NCBI RefSeq assembly: GCF_014196715.1
Contig: NZ_JACIEF010000001.1
Location: 1,532,872 to 1,596,871, forward strand
Source: Pedobacter zeae
Lineage (GTDB): Bacteria > Bacteroidota > Bacteroidia > Sphingobacteriales > Sphingobacteriaceae
Reading direction: 5' to 3'
DNA length: 64,000 bases
Position 1 is the stretch's first letter. Every line of letters starts with the position of its first letter. Of this stretch, positions 34,856 through 44,688 are shown one piece after another. The notes beneath the pieces are model-generated. The model made no database searches, was not told the origin of the DNA, and saw nothing but the letters and a program-made list of their open reading frames with translations. The translations under genes were made by a program, and so were the position numbers.

Positions 34856-36049
34856 TTATTTTCCCTGGAATAACGGCTTCAAAGCTTTATCTAAATTTTC
34901 GCTATAAAGGTTTCTACCTACAAATTTTCCATCGGGAGAAATTAAAAAGTTGGTGGGGATGGACATCACATCATAACTTTTTGCTGCAAAGCCTCCAAAA
35001 CCTGCTTCATCTACCAAATGTGTCCACATCCCTATACCATCCTTTTCAATAGCATCGAGCCACGCCTTCCGGTCAGCTGCCTTATCCATTGAAACGCTCA
35101 ATACGGTAAAACCCTTGTCTTTATAGCGTAGATATTGCGCTTTGACATTTGGATTTTCCTTTCTGCATGGTATACACCAGCTCGCCCAAAAGTCTAAAAA
35201 AACATATTTGCCCTTAAAGTCGGACAGACTTACTGCTTTACCGTTCACATCCTTCAGCGTAAAATTTATCATCGGCTGACCAACACCGGTGGTTTTAGCA
35301 ACCTGCAATTCTTGTTTCAACGATTTAAGGGATGGATAAGCCTGATATTTTGCAGGCAGTGTAGCCAACAATTTTTCAATCAGTTCGGGTTGCATTTTTT
35401 TACGCGGTGTCCATACGGGTTCTGAGGCATACTGGTTTAGGGCAAGTACCGCCAACAAGTCCTGTGGCTTTTCTTTAATGGTTTTTAAGAATACCTCTTC
35501 GTCTCTGATCAAGTTGATCGAATCAGCATTTTTTTTCCAAATCTTCTCCTTTTCTTCAAGCGGAAGACTTGCAGGCACAGCGCGGTTCGAGTTGCTAAGT
35601 TTAGCAAGAAAAACATTAATTGCTGCAGAATAGTGCTGATAATCTGCATTTCCTTCTGTTCCTGAGCCTGTTACTGTAGTTTTCTTCAGATCTGTTGAAC
35701 CGCTCATATTAACCTCACCTGGGTTTAAATAAAATGCATTGTAATTCATTGATCCACCCCGGCCCGGTTCATTTTTTTTAAGTTCTAATGCCATTACCAA
35801 TACAAGTGGTTCTGCACTAGTCCGGCTGAAATTAAACTTTCCATTGGTTACTCTTGCACTGTCAAATTCCATTTTTCCCCCTCCCACTCGCTTAAAAGTT
35901 AAATTTAAGTTTCCATTTACCTTTTCATCAAATTCACCTTTCACCGTAATGATATTGGCAACTTTCTGCTGTGCATATAAATTTAATCCGCAATAAACCA
36001 GCATGAGCATAGTTGCAACTATTGTTCTTATCATCTTATTTCTATTCAT
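34856..36049 (-). CDS. TlpA-like thioredoxin-fold protein with DUF4369-type N-terminus
   Basis: The 397-residue product has a signal peptide (to about LYAQQ), a DUF4369-like beta domain (TVKGEFDEKVNGNLNLTFKRVGGGKMEFD...), a helical linker, and a C-terminal AhpC/TSA-TlpA thioredoxin domain. Its active site is WASWCIPCRKENP (CxxC at about residue 292), preceded by KGKYVFLDF. It acts in the periplasm as a thiol-disulfide oxidoreductase, usually reducing. It is the last gene of the ECF/FecR/Sus operon, 19 bases behind a protease gene. Confidence 0.9.
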   Translation of the reverse strand: MNRNKMIRTIVATMLMLVYCGLNLYAQQKVANIITVKGEFDEKVNGNLNLTFKRVGGGKMEFDSARVTNGKFNFSRTSAEPLVLVMALELKKNEPGRGGSMNYNAFYLNPGEVNMSGSTDLKKTTVTGSGTEGNADYQHYSAAINVFLAKLSNSNRAVPASLPLEEKEKIWKKNADSINLIRDEEVFLKTIKEKPQDLLAVLALNQYASEPVWTPRKKMQPELIEKLLATLPAKYQAYPSLKSLKQELQVAKTTGVGQPMINFTLKDVNGKAVSLSDFKGKYVFLDFWASWCIPCRKENPNVKAQYLRYKDKGFTVLSVSMDKAADRKAWLDAIEKDGIGMWTHLVDEAGFGGFAAKSYDVMSIPTNFLISPDGKFVGRNLYSENLDKALKPLFQGK

Positions 36050-36068
36050 TTTTTCTTTTAATTAACAT

Positions 36069-37751
36069 TTATAATCTCTCACTAACTTTTTTAATCATCT
36101 CAACAATTTTTTGTGCAGGCATGACGATAACAGACGTGCGACTGTACCTTGCGATGTTAATCCCATAGAAGTTTCCATTCCGGTCGAACACCGGGCTACC
36201 GCATTGTTCTGGTCTAACCACCGCATCGTGAACGAATACGTTTGAAAAACCATCAAGCCGACCACTTTTTCCCCCATTAAACTGCTCAGCGACGTGTGAT
36301 GAAACAGGACGCTGTATCGCAACAATATGGATTGTTTGCGGCATTTCTTCACGATCCAGTACGATTTCCAACGTATCGCCAACCGCCGATTGCTGCATTT
36401 GCGCATTGTAACTCTCCGCGCTGGAAATTGATGCTCTATTAATGCTCACAACCTGATCTCCCTGTTTAATTCCCGCATTCGCTGCCGGACCTCCAGGCAC
36501 CAGCCGGGAAACAATGACTTTACCCTGTTGAAAGTTTGCGGCCATACCGATAAAACCAACTGAAAATTTCTTCGGCAGATCGATTAACCTACTACTTAGT
36601 ACACTGATCTGCAGCTTTCCATCGATAGGCGAAATCAAAAACATGCCTAATTCTTCCTGTGCGATGGGAGTTGGGCTATTAAGCGTATTTACAGCAATGG
36701 GATGGCCAATGTTAACCGGTGAGGATAATAGCACAAGGTCGTTTGACATATCTCGCGCAACAACTGTGAGGGCTATTTTTTGGCCATTTTCGATCGTACT
36801 TACATTTTCTGCAACAATAGAGCTTTTGGATACCAACCAGGTTTTTCCTTTGTAATCGAATATGGTTGCACAGGCCGCTTGATTCATTGTACCGTTTACA
36901 CTTTTCAAGATACACTGATGTTTGTTCAGTCCTTGCAAAAAGGAAAAAGCAGATGGCAGACGATCTAAAAAATCAAGGGCACTGATTGCTTTTTCCTTGG
37001 GATCTATCATTTTTTCTAATGAGCCATTTGGGACAACCGTGTAATTTTTGGCTATTTTTAAATCTTCCCAAAATTTACGGTAAGCATCAATGGGAACTTC
37101 ATAATTTTTTGACTCTAGCGTATCACATCGGCTGTGCAAGCCCACGACACAACCAAAAAGGTCAAATAACGGTCCACCAGAATCGCCCGGTTCCATTTTA
37201 CAGGAGGATTCTATAAATCCCCATTCGTTTAATACTGAATTAATTTTTCCAAAACGGACGGTAGGCAGCAACTGGTTTAAGGTTTCCGGATAAGCTATAC
37301 TGATGCAGGGCTGGTTCACTTTCAAACTGTAAGACCAGCCTAATCCTGCAAATGGCCATGTTCCCTTTTCAGTAATTTTCATCATGCCCAAATCAGGCCG
37401 GCTTTGCATCTCCGGCAGGCCCATTTTGCCTAATGCTATTGCCAGTGTTTCTTTTCCATCGGGAAAGCGTACTTTGTAAGTCCTGCTGGGCTGAATGGCA
37501 TGCGAGACGGTGAGAATGGTTCCGTCAGTATCTACCACCACTCCACTAAATTGTGAGCTGGTCTGAACTTTTTTCACCGTATCATAGCCCCAGATCCTCA
37601 CACATGCCGGATAAACTTTTTGAATGGCCAGCCTGGTTTTTTGCTCTAATTTGGCCACATCATTCTTTTGCGCCTTAACAACTACCGGATAAATAACGGT
37701 TAAAAGCAAAATCGTTATGGTGAAGATCAAATGTCGTATAACTTTTTTCAT
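36069..37751 (-). CDS. Trypsin-like protease with PDZ and a second degenerate barrel (paralog 2)
   Basis: I start at the ATG at 37751 (MKKVIRHLIFTITILLL), giving 560 residues with a signal peptide. The first domain is S1-type: TVSHA (His84), SRPDLGMM (Asp120) and EPGDSGGPLFD (Ser191). A second trypsin-like half begins near 290: VSKS in place of the His motif (Ser310), then Asp338, then a PDZ domain (about 400-480, SVGFIGM...GPAANAGIKQGDQVVSINRAS), then PEQCGSPVFD with Cys517 where Ser would be. It probably acts in the periplasm. A paralog lies directly upstream, and the ORF start (37802) overlaps its end. Confidence 0.8.
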   Translation of the reverse strand: MKKVIRHLIFTITILLLTVIYPVVVKAQKNDVAKLEQKTRLAIQKVYPACVRIWGYDTVKKVQTSSQFSGVVVDTDGTILTVSHAIQPSRTYKVRFPDGKETLAIALGKMGLPEMQSRPDLGMMKITEKGTWPFAGLGWSYSLKVNQPCISIAYPETLNQLLPTVRFGKINSVLNEWGFIESSCKMEPGDSGGPLFDLFGCVVGLHSRCDTLESKNYEVPIDAYRKFWEDLKIAKNYTVVPNGSLEKMIDPKEKAISALDFLDRLPSAFSFLQGLNKHQCILKSVNGTMNQAACATIFDYKGKTWLVSKSSIVAENVSTIENGQKIALTVVARDMSNDLVLLSSPVNIGHPIAVNTLNSPTPIAQEELGMFLISPIDGKLQISVLSSRLIDLPKKFSVGFIGMAANFQQGKVIVSRLVPGGPAANAGIKQGDQVVSINRASISSAESYNAQMQQSAVGDTLEIVLDREEMPQTIHIVAIQRPVSSHVAEQFNGGKSGRLDGFSNVFVHDAVVRPEQCGSPVFDRNGNFYGINIARYSRTSVIVMPAQKIVEMIKKVSERL

Positions 37752-37770
37752 GATTTGAAGTCTAATCAGT

Positions 37771-39465
37771 TTATTTAGATGTTGATATTTTTTGACTTGC
37801 ATCTAATGCTTCCAAGACAAAACTTCTGACCTCGGCAGCTGTAATAGCGATGCTACTTGTCCTGCTGTATCTTGCCATATTAATGCCTACGAAATTTCCC
37901 TGCAGGTCGAATAAGGGTCCTCCACATTCTGCAGGCTTCAGTTTACCATCATGTACAAATGCATGTTTAAAACCATCACGTCTATCACTTTTACCATCTG
38001 TAAAGCGCTCGGCAGCATGAGTTGAAGTGCTGTTAGGTCGTCTTGTCAATTTGATTGCAATTTTATTTTCCGTGCCATCACGTTTCGTAATGAGATTAAT
38101 GACGTCGTTTGGTTTAGTTTTTTGAATCTCCTTGATAAACTGCTCAGGACTTGAAACTGCTATACCATTGATACTCAAAACCTCATCGCCAATTTTCAGT
38201 CCAAAGTTGCTGGCAGGAGACTTTTCCTGAACCAATTTTACAACGTTGCGGCCATTTTCCATTTCTATGCGCGAACCTAAATACCCAGTACTGTAAAGAC
38301 CTGGAAGATTGAACCTTAAAGTTCCTAAAACACTAATTTTCCCCTCATTCCGCGGATGAGGAGAAATCAAAACCTTTCCCAAATCTCCAAATGCCAATGT
38401 ATCTTTTGAGCGTGTCGATAAATCAATGCCCACCTTTGTTACTTTATCCATTTCTAAAAGCAACAAATCTTTCTCCTGATCACGATAAATCACCTTCAAA
38501 GGCTGCGTTTTACCATCAACTATCATGGCAATTACGCTTCCGGGAAGTAAAGAATTTTTACTAACAATATAGGTGCTGTTCAAATTGTTTTTTAAATCTT
38601 TAAACTTAACTATGGTTCCAACCGCCCTACTGGTGTCCGGAACTGCAGCGAGTTGTACCGTAAGTTTTTTAAGCTTGAGTTCTGTATCCGCAAGATTTTT
38701 TTCTACACCAGAAATATCGCTAAAAGATACTCTGCGATGCGCCAACGGATCTACGGGAATCACCTCTTCTTGTGGCAGTTCCGTATAATCCTGCTGTTTC
38801 ATAAATGCAGACCAATACTTCCTAAAAACATCTATAGGAACTTCATAGTTATTTTCAAGCTCAACTGTGATATTGCTATGCAGGCCAATCACGCGTCCAT
38901 ATAAATCGAAAACCGGACCTCCCGAGTCGCCAGGCTCCATTAAACATGTTGTTCTGATTGTTCTCCGTCTTGCATCCAAAGGATTGGCAACGTAACCAAA
39001 CCTAATGACCGGCCTGGGTGGTGAAAAACTTCCTGGAAAAGCAATACTTAGGCAAGGTTCGTTAACTTTTAGCGACGATGACCAGCCCATTTCTGCGTAT
39101 GGCCAACTTCCAGGTTTTGTTATTTTTAAAACTGCCGCATCGAACCGCTGAATTCTACCCATTCCGATCGCAATAGTTTCCTTGCCGTCAGGAAAAAGAA
39201 TCTTATATATTTTTCCGGTTTTTCCAACGTGCGCAGCCGTTAATACAATTCCATCTTTACTTACAACCACCCCGCTAAAAAGCTGGCCGTTATTGCGTTT
39301 GGCCACCGTATCATAGTCGGCGATAAAAACACTTGCTGCATAGGATTTAGCAATGCATGCTTGTATTTTGCGCTGAAGCGCTTCGGGCTTAAGGTCCATT
39401 TGAGCATGCAATAAGGATGATGTGCCTGCCAATAACAGGCCCATCATAATCAGTTTAGTTCTCAT
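37771..39465 (-). CDS. Trypsin-like protease with PDZ and a second degenerate barrel (paralog 1)
   Basis: The 564-residue product has a signal peptide (to about LLHAQ). Domain 1 is a normal S1-like protease with LTAAHV (His79), RFDAAVL (Asp109) and EPGDSGGPVFD (Ser181). Domain 2 starts near 283 and lines up motif by motif: IVSKN (Asn304 at the His position), EKDLLLL (Asp333), a PDZ insert (about residues 391-476, GYLGS...SPASNFGLKIGDEVLSINGIAVSS), then PAECGGPLFD with Cys514 at the Ser position. So the second barrel lost its His and has Cys for Ser. Likely a regulated periplasmic protease or scaffold; it lies 13 bases after a TlpA gene. Confidence 0.8.
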   Translation of the reverse strand: MRTKLIMMGLLLAGTSSLLHAQMDLKPEALQRKIQACIAKSYAASVFIADYDTVAKRNNGQLFSGVVVSKDGIVLTAAHVGKTGKIYKILFPDGKETIAIGMGRIQRFDAAVLKITKPGSWPYAEMGWSSSLKVNEPCLSIAFPGSFSPPRPVIRFGYVANPLDARRRTIRTTCLMEPGDSGGPVFDLYGRVIGLHSNITVELENNYEVPIDVFRKYWSAFMKQQDYTELPQEEVIPVDPLAHRRVSFSDISGVEKNLADTELKLKKLTVQLAAVPDTSRAVGTIVKFKDLKNNLNSTYIVSKNSLLPGSVIAMIVDGKTQPLKVIYRDQEKDLLLLEMDKVTKVGIDLSTRSKDTLAFGDLGKVLISPHPRNEGKISVLGTLRFNLPGLYSTGYLGSRIEMENGRNVVKLVQEKSPASNFGLKIGDEVLSINGIAVSSPEQFIKEIQKTKPNDVINLITKRDGTENKIAIKLTRRPNSTSTHAAERFTDGKSDRRDGFKHAFVHDGKLKPAECGGPLFDLQGNFVGINMARYSRTSSIAITAAEVRSFVLEALDASQKISTSK

Positions 39466-39478
39466 TATCCTTAATTGC

Positions 39479-40897
39479 TTAACCTTTAGCCATATCGATC
39501 ATTATCGACATCTCTTCCAAAAAAGCATCCTCCCCGGCACTGCCACCGCCAAGCGTGCTAAATCTTACATTTCCATTTTTGTCGATCACAAATTTCTGCG
39601 GAATACCGGGAACTTTATATCCCGCTGATGCCGGACTAATATTTGTTTTTGGATCTTTCATGTCCATCAGTACGTTAAATGTGTACTTCATGTCTTTCAT
39701 GTATTGAGCGGCCAATTTAGGTGCATCAGGAGAGGTTTCCATCGTATGTATAAATAGAAAAACCACATCTTTATCGTCTTTATACTTGTTAACGGCTTTT
39801 TGCATCATTGGGAAAGAGGCCTTACAGGGCCCGCACCAGGTGGCCCAAAAATCTAAGATGACGATTTTCCCTTTATAGTCACTTAATTGGACAGTTTTTC
39901 CCATTAGATCTTTTGCCACAAAATTAAACGCCGGCTCAGATTTCATTTTTTTAGCCAGATCCGCTTTTATTTTTTCCTTTAGCTTCACATTTACAATCTG
40001 CATCAGTTCGTCATAACCGCTGTCATTTCCTTTAGCAGCAAGATAGGCCGCTTTGAACTTCGATTTCATTTCGGCCGTTGCCGCACCTTCACGCATGCGC
40101 TCTTCCATAAACGGATAGGCTTCTTTTAAACGGTTGAGTGCAACCAGGTAGTTTACATAAATGTTTTGGTAGGCTTTCTTTGACAGCTCTGATTTTTCGG
40201 GTAAGTTGATCAGTTCCTCGGCATAGTTAAATCCCTCTTTGTATTTCCCGCTTCCGTAAAGCAAGAGGCTGTAAATTCTAAGGTATTCATTATAATTTGC
40301 AGGTTTTGGTCCTCCTCTCCTCGCCACATCTGCCATTGTTTTTTTGATCAATTGCTCGCCAAGTGTGTACTCTTTTGCCTCGATCGCTTCGCGAGCCGCA
40401 TAAGAAAAAGCATTCGTTTTATAGCTTGTGTCTTGGATCATATTTAAATACAGAAGTACCTTTGCCGGATTCTTCTTTCCCAAAAAAGTAACTGCAACAT
40501 AATATCTGGAATAGTCTAAATGTAACTTTCCATTGGGCGGTGTGGGCCATCTTTTAATCAACTCGTTGTATTTCTTTTCACTTTCAACCGGATTTCGTTC
40601 ATTATAGATCGCGTTGAACAATTGGTCAAAAGCCGCGGATCCATTGGGATACCTTTCCAAGATCAGCCTGGAGATTTCTTCGGCCTTTGCCCGGTTTCTT
40701 TTTGCGGTATAATAGCTGCCCAATAATGCCAGATCGGCTTCTTCTTTACTCGAATTGAGCATGGCCAACTTTTTATTGAGCACAAGTGAATCTTTTTCTT
40801 CCGTTAATGCGGCCAACTTGGGATTAACCGGACCTCTTTGGGCTACTGCTGCCATTACCGAAATACATAGCAACAATGCGATTATTATTTTTCTCAT
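39479..40897 (-). CDS. TlpA-like thioredoxin protein with TPR-like helical domain
   Basis: The 472-residue product has a signal peptide (MRKIIIALLLCISVMAAVAQ), then a long helical repeat region (about 40-300) rich in paired helices (AEEISRLILERYPNGSAAFDQLFNAIY...), then a TlpA domain with DFWATWCGPCKASFP (CxxC at about residue 353) and KVPGIPQKFVIDKNG (cis-Pro loop). It is a periplasmic thiol oxidoreductase. It follows the PKD-like lipoprotein by about 90 bases and precedes the proteases by 13 bases. Confidence 0.9.
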   Translation of the reverse strand: MRKIIIALLLCISVMAAVAQRGPVNPKLAALTEEKDSLVLNKKLAMLNSSKEEADLALLGSYYTAKRNRAKAEEISRLILERYPNGSAAFDQLFNAIYNERNPVESEKKYNELIKRWPTPPNGKLHLDYSRYYVAVTFLGKKNPAKVLLYLNMIQDTSYKTNAFSYAAREAIEAKEYTLGEQLIKKTMADVARRGGPKPANYNEYLRIYSLLLYGSGKYKEGFNYAEELINLPEKSELSKKAYQNIYVNYLVALNRLKEAYPFMEERMREGAATAEMKSKFKAAYLAAKGNDSGYDELMQIVNVKLKEKIKADLAKKMKSEPAFNFVAKDLMGKTVQLSDYKGKIVILDFWATWCGPCKASFPMMQKAVNKYKDDKDVVFLFIHTMETSPDAPKLAAQYMKDMKYTFNVLMDMKDPKTNISPASAGYKVPGIPQKFVIDKNGNVRFSTLGGGSAGEDAFLEEMSIMIDMAKG

Positions 40898-40984
40898 TTT
40901 CTTTAGGGTGTGAAGTGGTTTTTAGGCTGGAATACCTCTACCACGATTTACGGTATCTTAATCTTATGTGCGCTAAATTCAGTT

Positions 40985-42490
40985 TTAACTTGGTTTAAGA
41001 ATCATGTCTTTGATTTTTCCAAAACCGGAAATAGTTCTTAATGGCGCAGCTGCTACTGCCCCGCTTAAAGGATTAACATCGAGCAGGTAAACCTTACCAT
41101 TTTTTGCTGCCTCGTCCCAAGTTGCGACAAAGAGGATCTTATTATTTTTGCTTGTGGCAGTGGTATAGCCGCTTCCAACGGCCTTGAACAGTGATATTTT
41201 GGTAATGACTTCATTGCCCGGCGCGGTAAAACCTAAGCGGTTATCCTTTGCAACATTGTCATTATTGCTGAAGGTGAAACTGTAGATTTTTTTGTCTGTT
41301 GCATAGATTGCCATTGCACCGAGCGTTCCCGTCTCAAAAAATCTGGCGGAATTGATGTCGGGCATTGGGGTTAAATCGATCAAACACAGGCCAGGATCGG
41401 TTTCTGCACCGAAGTTTAGCCCGTAAAGCCAGGTTTTACTACCGTCAAGGTCTCTAAAGAAGGCATATTGGTGGAGAAAATTTCCGGTTTGTGTAGAGCC
41501 ATCGCCTACAAATAATAAGTTTTTGTTGATGTAATTAAGGTTGATCCCGAACTTCGCATTGGTAACCGGTGCAGGAAACGTTGTCGCCTGACCTGTTTGC
41601 TGTTCCATCTTGAAAAACCGCTTATTGAGATCATCAAAAACACCTGAATTTTTTGCATAGATCCGAATGGGTATAGGCAGGGCTTTGAAACCTTTAGCAT
41701 CCAAAGTCACCTTTCCAATGAAAACAGTGGTACTTCCCCAATAGATATCTCCATTATTAATCAGGTGTATTCCGATACTTCGATCGAGCAAGCCTTCTGG
41801 CTGTGGTGCGGGGGCACCGCCAACAAACAGCTGGCTGAAATCGGAAATCTTTTTATAATCGGGGGCATTTACCTTTACACCTGTTTTATCTGTGATAATC
41901 AAGGTTCCATTATTCGCTATCCGAAGCGGCACGCCATTTATTCCACTACCGTTTACTTGAGAATAGATGTCTTTCATCACCTCTTCTGTTGCAACGGTGC
42001 TTACAAATTCATTTGACCTGATGAGCGAAACATCTGTACTTCCGCCCGTTTGTTTTTCATAGGCCACTAGCCAACCGTAAGGCCTTGGAGCACTAACAAT
42101 TACAGTAAACGTCATCTGTACCTTCAAGGTAGTTGTCAGGTCTGTTACCTGTAATTGTGCAGTATAACTTCCCGGGTTTCTATTAACAAATGTTTTAAGC
42201 TGCTTATTGGTACCAACGGTATCAACAATGGTTTTTCCTCCAACCGAAGCACCTCCGTATATTTTCCACAGGTATTGCAAATTTTTCGGGTCGCCATCGT
42301 ATACAATTTTCGGGTCGATTACCAATTCCTGTACGCTTTGTTGTACGGTGAAGGAATTAACCCCGCCAACCGTATCCACTCCAAGCTTTGGAAGCGTTTC
42401 TAACGAAGTATTGCTATCGTCTTTTTTACAGGAATAGGCCATAAAGACCATTGCCATTGCAAATAAGATATATATCAGTTTTGTTTTCAT
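40985..42490 (-). CDS. PKD-like family surface lipoprotein
   Basis: The 501-residue product starts with a lipoprotein signal (FMAYSCKKDD, Cys21). An N-terminal PKD/Ig-like unit (QELVIDPKIVYDGDPKNLQYLWKIYGGASVGGKTIVDTVGTN) is followed by a predicted beta-rich region with about five repeated sheets. This protein type regularly follows SusC/SusD/DUF4843 in Bacteroidota and is thought to bind ligand at the surface. Its stop is about 90 bases before the TlpA gene. Confidence 0.75.
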   Translation of the reverse strand: MKTKLIYILFAMAMVFMAYSCKKDDSNTSLETLPKLGVDTVGGVNSFTVQQSVQELVIDPKIVYDGDPKNLQYLWKIYGGASVGGKTIVDTVGTNKQLKTFVNRNPGSYTAQLQVTDLTTTLKVQMTFTVIVSAPRPYGWLVAYEKQTGGSTDVSLIRSNEFVSTVATEEVMKDIYSQVNGSGINGVPLRIANNGTLIITDKTGVKVNAPDYKKISDFSQLFVGGAPAPQPEGLLDRSIGIHLINNGDIYWGSTTVFIGKVTLDAKGFKALPIPIRIYAKNSGVFDDLNKRFFKMEQQTGQATTFPAPVTNAKFGINLNYINKNLLFVGDGSTQTGNFLHQYAFFRDLDGSKTWLYGLNFGAETDPGLCLIDLTPMPDINSARFFETGTLGAMAIYATDKKIYSFTFSNNDNVAKDNRLGFTAPGNEVITKISLFKAVGSGYTTATSKNNKILFVATWDEAAKNGKVYLLDVNPLSGAVAAAPLRTISGFGKIKDMILKPS

Positions 42491-42507
42491 GTCTCTAAGT
42501 TTTAACG

Positions 42508-43251
42508 TTATTTACAGCTGCCGCAGATTTCGATTACCTCACCAAACTCATTTCTTAAAGGAGCGCCAGGGTGTGCAGTATTGTATTCGTTTAATTTCGC
42601 TAAACTCGCACTGGCGATATAGTAGATTACATCGTAAAGGGCATAATCTTTAGTCGCGTCAATCAGGTTTAGGTCTTTGTATTCGGTACTGGAAAGTACA
42701 AGCCTGTGTTTAACTTTACTGTAATTACCTAAAGCAAACTGAAAACTTCCAGTCCAGGTAACGGGTTTCACCACATCGTCGGTCCAGATAAAGGTGAAAG
42801 ACGATTTTCTCCCAACCTGAAAGTTTTCATTGGCGACTGCCTTCAGGGTAAGTTTAATGGATCTATCTGCAATTCGCGACGAACGTTTCAGCGTCACGGG
42901 GATATTTGCAGCAACTTTTCCAGCTTTAATAGTAAACGACGATGGAAGTGTGTATTCCGAAGCGTCAGCGGTTGTTTTGGCCGCGTCGACCTCCAGCTTG
43001 AAACTTCTATCTGTATCTACCACATTGCCACCAAGTTTTACCACCAGGGTTAAAGTTGCCGCTGTAGTACTGATCGGACTTACCGAAAAGCTGTAATTTA
43101 AAGAGTCGGCAACCGGCCGTTCTTCTGGCAATCCTTCGAGTGTAATGCGATCTACATCTTTGAAGTCTGTATCTTGTACATTTTTTTTACAGCCAAAAAA
43201 GAGGGCTATAGCTATTACAACGATAGCTGCTATTTTTATAATTCCTTTCAT
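42508..43251 (-). CDS. DUF4843 lipoprotein
   Basis: I start at the ATG at 43251 (MKGIIKIAAIVVIAIALFFGCKKNVQDTD; Cys lipidation at about residue 21), giving 247 residues; a start at 43260 is equally open. The sequence matches the DUF4843 family: DRITLEGLPEERPVADSLNYSFSV and a Calx-beta-like region (VDTDRSFKLEVDAAKTTADASEYTLPSSFTIKAGKVAANIPVTLKRS). Family members accompany SusD genes; this one lies 15 bases after its SusD and 18 bases before the PKD-like gene. It likely binds ligand at the cell surface. Confidence 0.85.
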   Translation of the reverse strand: MKGIIKIAAIVVIAIALFFGCKKNVQDTDFKDVDRITLEGLPEERPVADSLNYSFSVSPISTTAATLTLVVKLGGNVVDTDRSFKLEVDAAKTTADASEYTLPSSFTIKAGKVAANIPVTLKRSSRIADRSIKLTLKAVANENFQVGRKSSFTFIWTDDVVKPVTWTGSFQFALGNYSKVKHRLVLSSTEYKDLNLIDATKDYALYDVIYYIASASLAKLNEYNTAHPGAPLRNEFGEVIEICGSCK

Positions 43252-43265
43252 GATGATCATTTTGT

Positions 43266-44678
43266 TTAAAATCCAAAATCAAGTTCCTGTTGAGGAAGAG
43301 GCAATACATAACGAAGTGTTTGATTTGTTCCCGATACGCCAATAACAGCATTACTATTCTGCCGTTTATGGAAGAAAAATATCTGTCCTTCATTCGGAAA
43401 TTCCTTTCGGTACTCTTTTTCTATTTCCGTTAAGATTTGTGCTGTAGAACTGGTCTGGCTCAGATCTGCGGTAATCCCCCTTGAGCGTCTGACGATGTTC
43501 AGGTAATCAACAGCCCTTGCGGGATTACTTGTACTGAGGCATTCGGCCGCGATGTAATACATCTCCGGAATTTTAATCAGGGGCATCCTGCGCGAAATCT
43601 GCGGTTGATGCAACTTGGTGTAATAATATTGTGCGGCTACCTGTTTGATCATGTACTGCGAGCGTATATCGGTGATAATCCCTTCATATTGTTGGTTAAC
43701 ACGTGTTGACGACATGTACTGTAAAGAACCGGTTCTCAAACTGCTATCAAGTACTGCCGTGATATTCTGTTGCAGGCGTTCAGCAGTTAAGCCGAAAATA
43801 TGCTCTGTGGTAAAGACCCTATTTTTATTTGGATCTGCAGCCGTAAGCGCTGACAAGTTGATGAAAGGAAATCTGGAAGGCGCAACGGCGATGACAGCTT
43901 CTGCTTCTTTTAAGGCATTCACATTATCCTGAGCCCAAAGGTATGCCCTGGCTTTGGTTGCTTTGATTGCATAATAATTAAACCGTTCTTTTCTTGCATC
44001 GAAAGTAGAATTTACGGTCGTGGATGACACCCCTGTTTCAATCAATTCTCCCTTTAATAATTGTTCGGCCAGATTTAAATCGGCTATAATCTTAGTAATA
44101 TCATCCTTTACTGTCGATCTGGGTGTTACGGTGCCGCTGTAAGTAGTTACGTATGGAATACCAAGGGTGTTAACGCCTCCATCTTTGTATGATTTGGTAT
44201 GTAGCCTTAGCATATCAAAATGTAGGAAGGCACGTAGGCCCAGGGCCTCTCCCTTAATTAGTTCGTACTCCCCGGCCGCAAAAATGGATTTATCAACGTG
44301 GTCTATTTGTTCCAGAATATTATTGATGTTCGCAATTGCGTTATAGGTATTGCTGTAAATCGAGGTGATGATATTCATAACGGCCTGATCCTGATAGTTA
44401 CCGCTGAAAGCCGTACGATAAGCGGTAGAGCCATTATTGGTGTAGGAGCTGCCAAGAACATCTATAAACCCAAAACTTAGCTCTTTACCATACATGTTTG
44501 TTGCCACCATTTTTATATAGACCCCAGTCAGCGCCTCCACAAAGCCTTGACGATTGGATAGGAAACGGCTACTTTCAATTTGTGTTTTCGGGGCTACATC
44601 GATCCACTTTTTACAGGAAAACAGCGTTAATCCAGCAAAAAACAAAACACTGATAAATAGTTTTTTATGTCTTTTCAT
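43266..44678 (-). CDS. SusD/RagB-family lipoprotein
   Basis: I start at the ATG at 44678 (MKRHKKLFISVLFFAGLTLFSCKKWIDVAPK; lipidated Cys at about 22), giving 470 residues; the upstream ATG at 44702 lies inside the SusC gene. KKWIDVAPKTQIESSRFLSNRQGF, LRAFLHFDMLRLHTKSYKDGG and the C-terminal EIEKEYRKEFPNEGQIFFFHKRQN are SusD features. It pairs with the SusC just upstream. Confidence 0.92.
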   Translation of the reverse strand: MKRHKKLFISVLFFAGLTLFSCKKWIDVAPKTQIESSRFLSNRQGFVEALTGVYIKMVATNMYGKELSFGFIDVLGSSYTNNGSTAYRTAFSGNYQDQAVMNIITSIYSNTYNAIANINNILEQIDHVDKSIFAAGEYELIKGEALGLRAFLHFDMLRLHTKSYKDGGVNTLGIPYVTTYSGTVTPRSTVKDDITKIIADLNLAEQLLKGELIETGVSSTTVNSTFDARKERFNYYAIKATKARAYLWAQDNVNALKEAEAVIAVAPSRFPFINLSALTAADPNKNRVFTTEHIFGLTAERLQQNITAVLDSSLRTGSLQYMSSTRVNQQYEGIITDIRSQYMIKQVAAQYYYTKLHQPQISRRMPLIKIPEMYYIAAECLSTSNPARAVDYLNIVRRSRGITADLSQTSSTAQILTEIEKEYRKEFPNEGQIFFFHKRQNSNAVIGVSGTNQTLRYVLPLPQQELDFGF

Positions 44679-44688
44679 GATGATCAAT

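Noticed and set aside
37771..37802. Frameshift linking the two protease genes into one protein
   Set aside because: Each has its own signal peptide and a full set of motifs; the overlap is only of a longer non-preferred start.
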